This document shows positions 10,602 through 21,876 of a DNA stretch of 64,000 nucleotides, piece after piece. Position 1 is the first letter of the stretch. Each line of letters begins with the position of its first letter. Where the stretch lies: NCBI GenBank assembly GCA_002900995.3, contig CM035310.1, forward strand, positions 696,771-760,770, in the 5' to 3' direction. The notes below the pieces were generated by a model. It saw nothing but the letters and a program-made list of their open reading frames with translations, made no database searches and was not told where the DNA came from. Source of the stretch: Ganoderma boninense (lineage: Eukaryota > Basidiomycota > Agaricomycetes > Polyporales > Polyporaceae). A program made the position numbers and the translations under genes.

Positions 10602-13492
10602 CGCGATGATGTTCGACTTCGAGTTCAAGCGGTGATGTGGCACGGTAAGCTCCCTTCACAAACTCGAGGACTTGGAATCGGATAAATGGAGATGCAGAGG
10701 TGTGCGGGGTGCCAGTGGTGGCGGGAGATGGCGATGGGCGGGGAAAAGGAGCGTGGGCGACGGCGGGGTCGAGTAACGGTGACGGTGCCTGCGAGTGTGG
10801 GGAACGTTCGTGACGTCGGACGCGTCCTGCCGCGCGGACCCGGAGATCCTCGTCGTGCGATTCGCGCAGGGGCGGCTGCTGCCCGCCGTTGCGGCGGAGC
10901 TCGGTCTCGCAGGCGTTGGTGCTCGTCTCCGACTGCTCTGAGCTCGAACTCGCCCTCGCGCGATTACGTCCCTGCGCTCCGTCACCCAGGATCTGTGGCT
11001 CAGACCCCGGGGCGGTGGCGGTACGGTCGTTGTTTTCGTGGTCCGAAGCCGGGATCTCCTCCGCGACGCCGTCGACTCCTCCGCGATCGTTGGTTAGCCC
11101 CCCACCTCGCCGCGCACCGGGTGCACTCCGCCTCATCCTTCCCGACCGCCAGCCCTGCTCCTCGGCCTCTTGTGCATGCATCTGAATCTTGGGCAGCTCC
11201 CGCTTATGGCCAGCACACACCGGACATTCACACTGGACATTCTGGCGATCCTTGGACGCCTGGAGCATCGGGCAGGAGCACGTTCGCAGATCTGCCCCGC
11301 TCACATCCGGAGGTGACGTTGAGTTTCATTTCGTCCATCGCTGCTCCTTCCCTGTCGCAATTGCCCGCTGCGACAGCGCAACCAGGAGGCTGGCGTTTGG
11401 CGTTTGGGCAGGCCGCCTTCTCGGCCGTAACGGTAACCACTCATTTAACCTCATCCGCGACATACACGGTCCTCAGCCTCGTCACTTGATCCTTGAAGTC
11501 GGCACCAAACTTCGGCGTGGAGGAGCGATTCGCGAACAGCAAGCTGCGGACAGCGAGCCGCGACTCCAGGAGGTTCGCATCGCGGCGGCACTGTATGTGC
11601 GGCGCCCATTCTGCACAGGGTCCCCAAGCCTCGACCGCCTTGCCGTCCGATGAGTCTCCTCGATCTCTGCCCTCCCCCGGTATTTTTTGCAAGCTATGGA
11701 CGCCACGCCGCACGCCGCCCCGATTTTGGCATCGAATGCGCCATTCCGAGCCCAGTACAGCATTCGCCGTGCGCGGAGAACACCGCTTGGGCGATCCCAA
11801 CCCTATTCCCTTGGGATCGTCAGCACGAGTACTCTGTATGTCTCCGCCACGTCCCCTTATCAATTTCCCCACTCGCTACTCAACCCTGCCAAGTCCCTAT
11901 ATCAGTGCGCCCTGCGTAGCCAGTACGTCAGATGCCGCAGGCCTCAGGCCTGCGGAACACTAAGCACCCCATCCTGGCCGCTGAATGGCCGCAACAGCCG
12001 CCGCTGGCCATCCTCCTACCAAACACCCGCCGCAGGCGGCGTACCCGTCGAACCCATGTGCCGCAAAAAGCAATGTTGCGCTCGGCACAGGCCCAGCCCT
12101 CCCCGGCGGCACACTGTTGACGGGGTCGCTGCCCTAAGCACCGTGAGCCGTGCGCTGCGAACAATCACGAACGGCGAACGGTGAACGGACGGTGAGCTCC
12201 TCCCCCCCTTCTTCCCTGCCAGCCTCCGAGGAGCACGCTGCTTAAGCTGGCCGCGTGTTTGTCGCGGGTGCGATACAGGCATCACTGGTGCCCTCCTCCC
12301 TGCGCCCGGGTCATTGTCCTTGTTTTGGTATCGAGCATTGAGCTTCCGGACGCTGCGTCTCTGCTTACCGTATGTTGTATGTTCTTCACGTGCAGACGTT
12401 AGACCCTTGACGACCCCCCGGCGCGCCCGCTCTCACGGACCCTCGGCTTAGCCTCTTCCGTGCAAACGCCGCCGCGCATCAGACCTGAGGCCACAAGATA
12501 CGGTGCGATGCAGACCACAAATTCAATGCGTGCACGTACGCGAGGACGCACACAGATTGCTGCCGGGGGGACGATGAACGACGCGGCTGACATCGCCCTG
12601 CAGGGTGCCGCTCTCCAAGAAGCTCTCGCTTACTCGCCGAGCATCGATGCCTGATGCAACAAGCTCGGGCCTCCTGCTCTGCCCTGCACACGAACACACA
12701 CGAGCCACGAGCACGCCACCGCCCAGGCGAGAAGGAGAAGAAGGAGTCGAAGTGCGGTGCTGCGCTGCGTGCGCGTATGTCGCCGACATTGTCAACTGCG
12801 TCCCGGCCAACAAACGGTCGTGAATAACAGTGCTGCGACAGCCCGGCCATCTTCCGCCGACCGTGCCCGTGTGTGCGTGCGCCGCACAGGCGTCTCTTCC
12901 TTTCCCTTAGCCTGAGCCCTTCCCTCCCTCCTCCCTCGTCTCGTCTCGCGCCTTGCATCGCATCTGAATCGCACCCATACCCGCGTAGGTGCGAAGTTGA
13001 AATTCGAAGAACCACAACTCTTTTCCTTCGGTTTTCGTGCCTCGGACACGCGCGCGGACTAGTGTCTGCCGTGACGGTGCAGCCCCTCGCGCCGCACTTC
13101 GCCCCACGCACTCAGCCCGAGCCTCCGACTGGACGCTGGACAGCTGCCGCCACGTCCTTATCATCTCCGCTGCCCTCCCCGCGTCGGAGTGCCCATCTGA
13201 CCCCCACGTCCCACCCCCCGCAGCCTGAGGTTCTGTCTCCGCTCTATTCGCCCGCTCCCCCTTCCCCCTTCGCCCCCGAACCCAGACGCTGTCGTGCGTC
13301 ACACTAGACTCAGCGGGTGCTTTAGCCACACCCGGCCTTCCAGCGACTCGTGAGCAGCTCGGCGAATCCGCGTCCACGACTCCGCGCCGCAATCAGCTAA
13401 GTTAGCATTACGTTCCGTGCTCTCGCTGAGCAAGCGCTGTGCCCGGGAGTCGGCTCGCTGGCTGGCCGGGCGAGAGGGGAGGTGGGGGCGCC

Positions 13493-13535
13493 AAGGCTAA
13501 GTTAAGTTAAGAGCTAAGAGCTAAGAGCTAAGAGC
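13493..13535. repeat. Short tandem repeat, GAGCTAA-type units
   Basis: Direct repetition of AAGAGCTA-type heptamers or octamers preceded by GTTAAGTTAAG. No gene is present. Confidence 0.7.
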
Positions 13536-14724
13536 GACGATGGAGGACGATGGGTGGGACATGTGCTCGAGCTCGGGCCACCCGCACGCTCGCGGCTTCA
13601 CAGCGCAATACAGATGGCAGATGCGAGATGCGAGATACGGGTGCGCGTCCAGATATAGCTGCAGATATGGCTGGCAGTAGCGGCGTAGCGTACCCGAGTC
13701 TGGTGCAGTACTGCGCCGGTGCGCTTTGAAGTTTTTGAAGCTTTGTTCGCGGGATGTTGATATGGATATGGATAGGGATATGGGCATGCCCCATTCGACC
13801 TCGGAGGTCCGACTCCTTCCCATTCGCCGCCGTGTCGACGTCTTCGCGCGTCCCAGGGTGGTCAGCGCCGCCGGCCGCGTACCTCGTGAATGCACAGGAT
13901 TCGGACGCAGGACGTGTTGTACGTACGTATGCGGCACACGTACTCCTGTAGTCACGTACAATATGCCTTGGCAGCGCTTCCCTGTCGGTTTCGGAATTTC
14001 CTTCGAGAAGATCTCCTGCGGCGTCGACGTCAACGTCAACGTCAGGCTCGACGTCGACATCCACATCCACATTCAGTGCCCCGCACTCAATACAGCAATT
14101 TCTCAGGCATCAGGCATCAGGCCTCAGCAATCAGTATTCAAACTTCAATATTCAATCCCGGCCCTTGCCCCCAAGATCTCAGGCCTCAGGAGCAGCCATG
14201 GGAACCCGGACTCGACATGGCCCGCTCCGACCCAGAAGCACCGGCAGCGCGCCAGAACCAGGACCCTCGCCCTCCTCCAGGCTCGCTCGAACCCCGACGG
14301 TCCTGTCCAGTGTCAAGTAACAGTAACAACAAAAATACCCCATCAGCTGTAACGCTCATGCCTCAGGCCGCGGTCTGAATCGGGTCGCAACATGCAAGTT
14401 GGCTGGGCCCCCTGCCAGTGCTGGCGATAACACAAATACTAAACACCAAGACCAATACCAGCGCGAATATCGATACTACGAGAAGAGACGAGACGAGAAG
14501 CCCCGCCCCGTCGCCCCGTCGCACTGCCCCGGCGGAGCGCGAGCTTCGTCTCGGAAGCAGCGACGTCTTTCAAGTTCAAAAGCTGCGTCGCGGCCGTCGG
14601 CTAGAATCGCAGATTCGGTTTTGCCTCCTCCTTCCCGGTATCGGTATCAAGCCAGTAACCTAAAGCTTGATGCAATGGCCAGGACACGGATACGGAGCCA
14701 CGATCACTCACACATCGGTTCTAC

Positions 14725-14750
14725 CATGATGCATGATGCATGATGCATGA
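14725..14750. repeat. Tandem ATGATGC repeat
   Basis: About three and a half perfect copies of the 7-mer ATGATGC in non-coding sequence. Confidence 0.7.
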
Positions 14751-15822
14751 ATCAGGACGCACGGGACGCCGGCCGGAGAACGCACTGGCAGGAGAAGCTA
14801 CATAGGGCTTCCCGAAGCCCAAGCCCTCCCAGTGCGGAATGGGGCCGGGGCCATTCAAGGTGAAATCCATCCATGCATCCGAGTCCGGATCCATGATCCA
14901 TCGCCACGAACGTGGATTGCAACCCGTCCGTACCCATGTCCGTCCGCCAAGGGCATCCCATACAGTGAGTATTCATATGCGTATGTATAGGCAGATGCTG
15001 CGGTTGCGATGGCGAGCGGGCCCCCCGTTCGCTCTCTCGCTGGTCGGGACGGGGGTGCTGCATTCGGCCGCGCCGTGCTCGCCGTACATGTAATCGTGAC
15101 GCAACGCGCCGCCGCGGGTTCTCATGCGCGCGCGTGCTTTGTATACAGCATACAGTACTTATGCAGTATACAGTGATTGCTATTGCTACGGCGGAACGCG
15201 GAGTCGCGGACGCGTGCGTTCTCCGTGCTCAGGCTCTCGGTTATCCGTACTCAATCGCCTCCGTTTGTGGTCACTGGTTCGAACTTCGTGGTTCTCAGCG
15301 CAACTTCTCGGCCACCGCTTCGGCCACCGCTTGGTCTGAATCGTCTCTTCGTTCGTTTCTCTCTGGCGATGCTACGTACTTCCTGCATAAGTAAGTATAA
15401 CCTGCAGCTCCGAACCGCACGCGCGGGAACTGAAGCAGCGCGATGTGGTAATAAATTTGATCGCCCCTCCGCGCCCGGGAGATCTGTATTATCATGTGTA
15501 CAGGCGGGGCGTGTCACTGCGCACCGCACATTGCACACCGCACATCCGATTGCGTACATACATCATCCGAGCAGCCGTGGAACACGGCGGAACGAGACGC
15601 GGAAAGCGTCTTGAGCTTCCTTGGGAGTAAGTACACCCTTTTCCCCCTCAGCAGCTAGTACGTACTCGAGCTCGTCGAGCTCGCGTTTTATTTTTCGCTT
15701 CGCGGGCACACAGCCGGTCACATCACGGTACTTAGTACTTAGTAAATATAAAGTACAGCCCACACGGCGGCGGCTGGAGGGGTATGTAATACAGTACAGG
15801 GCAAGCAAGCAAGGGCACAGGC

Positions 15823-15851
15823 ACAGACACGGACACGGACACGGACACGGG
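15823..15851. repeat. Tandem ACACGG hexamer repeat
   Basis: Four to five head-to-tail copies of GACACG in non-coding sequence. Confidence 0.7.
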
Positions 15852-16005
15852 AAACATCATCTAATCCATAACGTTAGCTTATTCGGGAGGACATACGGTA
15901 CGGAGCGGTATGCGGTATGCGACATTGAGCCTGTGCGGCCCCCTGGGGGCCGGCCGAGGCTGGAGGTATACTATGGATAACGGCGGCTGGGGGGAGACAA
16001 CACGG

Positions 16006-16030
16006 TGATGGTGGTGGTGGTGGTGGTGGT
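16006..16030. repeat. GGT trinucleotide microsatellite
   Basis: Eight consecutive GGT units, about 0.7 kb beyond the 3' end of the minus-strand transcription factor gene. Confidence 0.8.
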
Positions 16031-16705
16031 ACAAGTACAGGGATTTCCGATACAGCAACAGCAGGGTAACGTGCTCGACCGCGAAAAAAGCTACGAATGG
16101 GGGGGGGGAGGGAGCTGGGAGGCTGGAAGGTTACATTACGGAGCGAGCCGGGCACGCGATAACGGTGTGGGACTGAGGCGGCGGATAACGGATAATGAAT
16201 AACGGAGAGCAGCGAGCGGAGGGGGGAAGGGCGAGGGAGTGGCTGTGAGTTGGTGGGGGCAAACTACGGAATTAGGTATATGGGGGAGCGAGGCTCGGAG
16301 CCGAGCGAGAGAAGAAAGAAGAGGAAGAGTGCGAGGCGAGAGGCGAGGGGGCGGATGACAACGGGCAAGCGATGACGAAAGCAGAAATTAAAAGTCGTGA
16401 CTATGGAAGATCCGAGTGCACAAGCGAGCGAAGCCCCAGACCACGCGGGATGGGGTTCGCGGGCGCAATGAAAACAGGGGCGGCGACGGGGAAGGGTGCG
16501 GGAAACTGGAGAGAGGAACGGAATTGGGGCGACGCAGGGAAAGGGAGTCGGGCGCGACAGAAACAGAGCGCAATGGGACAGGAACGAGAACGAGAAGGGG
16601 AACAGGACAGTCGAGCCGAGAGAATAGTGACATGTCGTGACGACCACGGTGCAGCCAAGCTCGGATCGAGCTCAGAGGCCGCCGTGCATCGGGACCCCTC
16701 GCGCA

Positions 16706-19700
16706 TTACGACGACGCGCCAGGGCTGTTCGTGAGGAACCATGTGCTGTCCCCGAGCCCCATCATCGCCGCGAGGCACTCGTCGCCCGCCATCCCGTTCC
16801 AGTCCGTCGCGCCCACGTTGGCCGCGCCGCCGCCCGCGGCCCCCCCGCCGAGCATGCTGCCCATCATGCCCCCCAGCGCGTCGCCGAGCCCGCCGCCGAG
16901 CGACGAGCCTGCGGCCATGAGCTGTTCCCACGACATGCCCTCGAGGTTCATGTCGGGGGGGATCGACAGGCCCGCAGCGGCGGCGAGCTGCGACGCCTCC
17001 TTCGAGATATCGACGTCGGTTGCATACAAATTCTCCATGTTCACGCCCAGCGACGCCGCAGCGGCAGCTGCCGCCGAGGGGATGTGGTGCGGGAAGACGG
17101 GGCTGCTCGACGCGGAGCCCGACGACCCGGAGTGCACAGTGGGCGACACGGGCGGGTGCTCCGCCTTGATGCTGAACGCGGCCGTACCGCTGCTCACGTC
17201 GCTCCCGGCCGGGGTCGGGGCAGAGGCCGGGCCCGCCTCGTGAGCAGCGGAGGATGCCGAGGCACCCTGCGCAGGCGGCGCAGGGGAGGGGGCGTCGCGG
17301 CCGCCAAACACGGACGCCGCGCGCTTCTTCATGGCGAGGCGGGAGACGTGGGGCTCCATGAGCTGCTTGAGGAACTTGGCGTAGAGCTGCGTGTTGTGGC
17401 GTTCGTCGAGGGAGAACTTGTCCGAGGTCCAGACGGTGAAGAGGCGCTGGACGAGCTCGATGATGCGCTCCTCCTGCTGGATGTCCAGATAGGCGTTATA
17501 CTCCGGGCGCAGGCACTGTAGCGATTGCCGGCGGCCCAGGCGACATGTCCAGCATTTGCGTGACGAGGGGGGTGCCAAAGCGGGAGCGCATCAATCAGCA
17601 CCGAGCACCGAGTAGCGGGAGAGTGGGGGGCAGGCGCGCGGCGCAAGATAGACAGGTATAAAAGCGGCAGACAGTTAACAAATGCGGATTAGGGGCGAAC
17701 ACATGGGCCACATCACATACCTTCAAGAGCACGACGGCTGCGAAGGCAGAGTGGACGTACACGAGCTCTGGGAAGTAGGGCACGAACCCGCTGGGGACGA
17801 AGTCCTCAACCATAAGCTTGACGAGGCTGGTCGCGGCCTGCAAGCACTAGAACCCCGGGGCCAGAGATGGGTCAGATGCGGCTGCAGAACACACCGATGC
17901 GTATGTGTGGCACCAGGGCCGCGGGAGTGTGCGGTCGAGGAGGCCTCGCGACGCGAACACGGGACCCAGCGGGAGCAAAGGAGCCGCAAACGAAATAAAA
18001 TGACGTACCCCGGCGAAAAGCTCGTTGGGCTTCATGGCCTTGTTCCTGGTCATGAGCTGCATGCCGCAACAGCAAATGACGAGGCGGCAGTAGTGGAACA
18101 CGCTGGGGGACACGCAGTGGTTAGCATCCGCGCGCGCGAGACGCCGCGCGAAGCCGCGAAGGGGAGGAAATATGTTCTGGGGCGTGTTTCGGCTGGGGAC
18201 GCACCAGTGAACGAGCGTGATCTCCATCACAATCGCGGGATCTGCGGGAGCGGAAAAGGAACCCCGCGTCAGCCAATCGGAGCGCAGATCGCGTGCGGGG
18301 GGAAGGGAGGAGAGATGTGACGGACCAGTGGACTTCTTCTCGCCTCGGTGGCGCTCGTCGATGACGGCCTTCCATGCCATGAGCTCGTCGTCGTAGGCCT
18401 TGTACAGCGCCGCAAAGTCGATGTCCTGGAAGCCCCCCAGGCCACCCCAGGCGTGAAGCACGGCTGCTGTCAGCGGCACCGCAAAAAGGATAGATGAAGC
18501 CGAGCGCGGTACGCACGTCTATAGACTCGACGGAGCTCGTCCCGAACGCGGGGTTCACCGTCCCCACGAACCGCGACATTATCGTCAGCAGCTCCGTCAG
18601 GCTCGCCAGGTACCCGTCGCACTGGTTGTGGTACTTGAAGTTGTGCAGCCACGACGCTGCGTTCCGGATCGTCTGCACGTCGACACAGACAGACAGACAG
18701 GCGTCGATCGGGTGCGGGCGCGACGCGGATGCGGATGCGGCGCATGAACGTTATCAAACAGCGCAATTAGTCCCGACAGCCCAAGCGCGGAGCAGAACAC
18801 CGAGAGCGTGGAAAGTACGCACCGCGTCCTCCTGCACCATCCACGCCTTGCCCGACTGGATGCTCAGGCAGCGGTCCATGATGAAGCACATCAACCACAT
18901 CCGTGTCCGGTTGTGGCTCTCCCGCTCCTGCCGCTCGTCCGCGAACGGCTCCGGGATCCGGCTCAGGTTCAGCTCCGTCGCAAGCCTGCATGTGCCAGCC
19001 AGACCCGAGCCGCCCGTGCCAAACATACCGCCGCAGATAGGGTGGCAGGGAAGACAACAAAAACAAAACATACCCAGAAAGGAGCACAAAAAACGTGTCA
19101 GCCTAGAAGCTCATGCGCAGAACGGGCCCCCTTCGCACACACGCAGGGGCCCTGAGCAGCAGCAGTGACAGAGGCGAGCTGACGCACCGGAACGCGATCC
19201 CCGTGTAGCACCACGCGCGGTCCTCCTCCCACCGCCTGGCGGGCGGGTTGTACACGCTCCAGAGCGCGAACGCCTGGCACATCTCCACCGTCTTCCAGCC
19301 GTCGATGACCGCGTTCGCGGCGGCCGCCTTGGCGAAGTGGATCGCCATGCCGTAGATGTGCGGCTTCTCCTTGTAGTACCGCGACGCCACCGTGCAGACT
19401 GCCGTCGCGCGGACATGAGCATGAGCATGAGAGCACGAACATAGGAGAGAGTTTTCGGCCATCAGCACGGGCCCGCAGATCGGACAGACGAGCAAGCGAG
19501 ATATGGAGATACGCACTGACGGTGAACAGGAACGGGCACCGGGCGAGCACAGACGCAGGGCTGTGGATGTTCTCGTCCAGGATGGGGATTATCGGCTGTA
19601 AACGCGACGCACAGGGTCAGATTCCGAGTCGTTAGGGCGCAAACAGGAAGGAGGGGGGAGGGGGTTGGGGTTTGGGGGTGGTTCTAGTGTCCAGTGGCCA

Positions 19701-21876
19701 CCGCCAGGGAAGTGATGGCGCGTGCTGCCGAAACCCGAACTGAATGCAGGACTTACGTTAATCCATTTGTAGTGGCTATTCGTCCAGCCGCCGCCGCGAG
19801 CGCACCAGGCAGGGAGAGGGAGGGGGAAACGAAGCGTCAGCTCATCACGCCTCGTCGTTAGGGTCGTCGCAACCACCGCGTAGCGCGGCGGAGGTGGCGA
19901 GATGCAGATGGGGGGAAAAGGCAGGGACGCACATCTCGAACAGGGCCGTCACGTCCTCGGGGGTCACCAGCCCAGAGAGCAAAATGTCCGGCGCAGCCTG
20001 GCGCTCGACGATGAGCCGGCGCAATTGCAGGTTCGCCTGGGGCCCTGTTCACGTTCGCGGAAGCATTTCCGTTCGGCAACCCAACGGTCGGTGAGCATCG
20101 ATGACGTCGGCGGCACACGGTGTAGAGACACGCACCAGGCAGGAAGTAGCTCTCGCCCGCGACGCCCTTCGACTCGTGCGAGTGCGCCGAGTCCGTGCTC
20201 GAGTCGTCCGGCATCGCGCTCGCAACCGCCCGGTTGTTCTGCAGCGCAGCGGTCGCCATGATGCCCGTCGGGGCCATCGCCTCGAGGATCGACTCGACGG
20301 GCTGCACCGCGCGCTCGACCGAGTTCCCGCGCACGGGGCTCGCCGTGCCGTCGCGCCCCTGGGGTGGCACAGCGCCCCCAGTGGCGACGCCAGCAGCGGC
20401 AGCGGCAGCGGCGGTGACGCCGGCCATGTCCTCGTCGGTGTCCGAGTCCTCCTCCGAGATGATGTCCTCGAGCGCGGAGATGTCAAAGCGGGCGCGGCCG
20501 TCGCCGAGCACGCGCTGGCCGGCCTGCTGCGCGGCGCGCTCGAGGTACGAGAGGATGTCGCGGTACTCGGTGCGCTCCTTGGAGCTCAGCGGGAGGCGCG
20601 CGGGCACGAGCGTGAGCGGGGTCGCCATCGTGGGCCCCGGGTTCACGCGCGAGAGCAGGTTGTCGATCATCGCGTCCTTCTCGCGGATCTGCTGCCGGAG
20701 CACCATGCGCATCCTGTCATCCGCCGCGCATCGTCCATCACCCATCGGCCGGTAAAGACAGATCGCGTTCCAGCGTGGGAGGGGGATTGCTCGTCAGCGA
20801 GGGGGGAACGACGCGCATACATGGACATGGCTCGGACGCACCCAGGTGCGCGGGGCTTCCGCCCGGGGAAGACGCACTCGTACCCGCCTGTGTTGCAGCG
20901 CGAGCAGATCTCGTCTTCTGGGTTCGTAAACGTACATTTCATCTGCGCCAAGCGAGGATGGAGCGACGGCGAAGCGGCAAGTGGACACGGGTCAGCGGGA
21001 TCCCCACGCGAAGCACGCATCTGACATGACGCACCTTGAGTCGTCGACAGCGGGCGCATGCCCCAGTGCGCTTCGCTGCGGCCTGACGGGCGGCGCGGGG
21101 GCGGTTCCTGTCTGGGCCCACGCCCGACCCAGGGGCGCCGCCCCCGCCGTTCATGCCCCCAGGCATGCCGCCCTGGGCGTACGGGTCGAGCGAGAAGTGC
21201 GACGGGTCCGGGATGTACCCGTGTGCGTGCTCCTGCGCGTACAGCGCGTCGAGCGACGGGTTGTGGGTGTTGGCCTCGGCCTTGACTTGCGGCACGTAGG
21301 CCCCTGCGGACGAGCATTCCAGCAGTCAGCCAGCGCCCGCCAAAAAACGGACGTCGCGATCGCGTCCCGATTTTCGGCCGCAGCGGCCACGAGGGGGCGC
21401 GGGCCCGGACACACTCACCGTTGTCGACGTACGGGCCGGGCATGGGGTGCGCTGTGCATGTGCAGGGCGAGGCCGCGGCCGCACAGGAAAGAGGAAAGGT
21501 TATTAGCTTATCTCAGACTAAGGGCGTTAGCTCAGGCGCGGGCGGCACACGTACGTTGATGGGCGGACATCTGGGCCCACTGGCCGTCGTGCGGGTGGTG
21601 CGGGTGCGGGTGCGGGTGCTGGTGGAAGTGGTGGTGGGGGGCGAAGTAGGCGTCGGGAGAGTCGCCGCTGGGGATGGAGGGGGAGGAGAGCGGAGATGGA
21701 ACGCGCTGCTGGCCCGAGCCGGTGGGGATCGGGGGCAGATCGTGGTATTGGGCGGGCGCGGGGTGCTGCCAGGCGTTGTGCGGGGGCGCGTAGGGGTCGG
21801 CGCGCGGGAGCGATCCGGGGAGGCGGGGGTCGACGGGGCGCAGGGGGTCGGGGACGTGGTAGCCCGTGGCGTACAT
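16706..21876 (-). CDS. Zn2Cys6 fungal transcription factor with fungal_trans-type core
   Basis: A long, many-exon nuclear regulator on the minus strand, from ATG 21874-21876 (M-Y-A-T-G-Y-H-V) to a stop at 16706. The N-terminal part is Pro/His-rich and disordered. The binuclear zinc cluster is split by an intron: C-A-R-C-R-R-L-K ends one exon near 21.03 kb, and M-K-C with the remaining cysteines starts the next near 20.95 kb. Together they give the exact C-x2-C-x6-C-x9-C-x2-C-x6-C spacing. Later exons at about 17.4-19.6 kb encode the helical middle homology region (P-F-L-F-T-V, A-S-R-Y-Y, M-W-L-M-C-F-I-M-D-R). The C-terminus is Ser/Ala/Gly-rich and may be an activation domain. The layout recalls PrtT-like activators of secreted proteases, but the target pathway cannot be assigned from this sequence. 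Confidence 0.85.

Larger units (their letters stand above)
10602..16705. other. Gene-free region rich in short repeats
   Basis: I see no supportable gene here. Long open frames occur on both strands because the DNA is GC-rich, but none shows a domain or consistent splicing. One minus-strand frame near 11.2 kb has a C-x-C-x2-C...H cluster that may be a transposon relic. The stretch contains several microsatellites and short palindromes, listed separately. Confidence 0.5.

Noticed and set aside
10656..11304. Minus-strand protein of about 215 codons with a C-x-C-x2-C...H cluster
   Set aside because: The frame runs on into CHZ1 exon 1 in a different frame and is otherwise low-complexity. At most it is a transposon relic, with no second line of evidence.
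16637..17521. Plus-strand 294-codon frame
   Set aside because: It is antisense to the C-terminal exon of the transcription factor, with no domain.
20101..21024. Plus-strand 307-codon Arg-rich frame
   Set aside because: It is antisense to well-supported exons of the Zn2Cys6 gene, and Arg/Gly/Ala richness is the usual complement artefact in GC-rich coding DNA.
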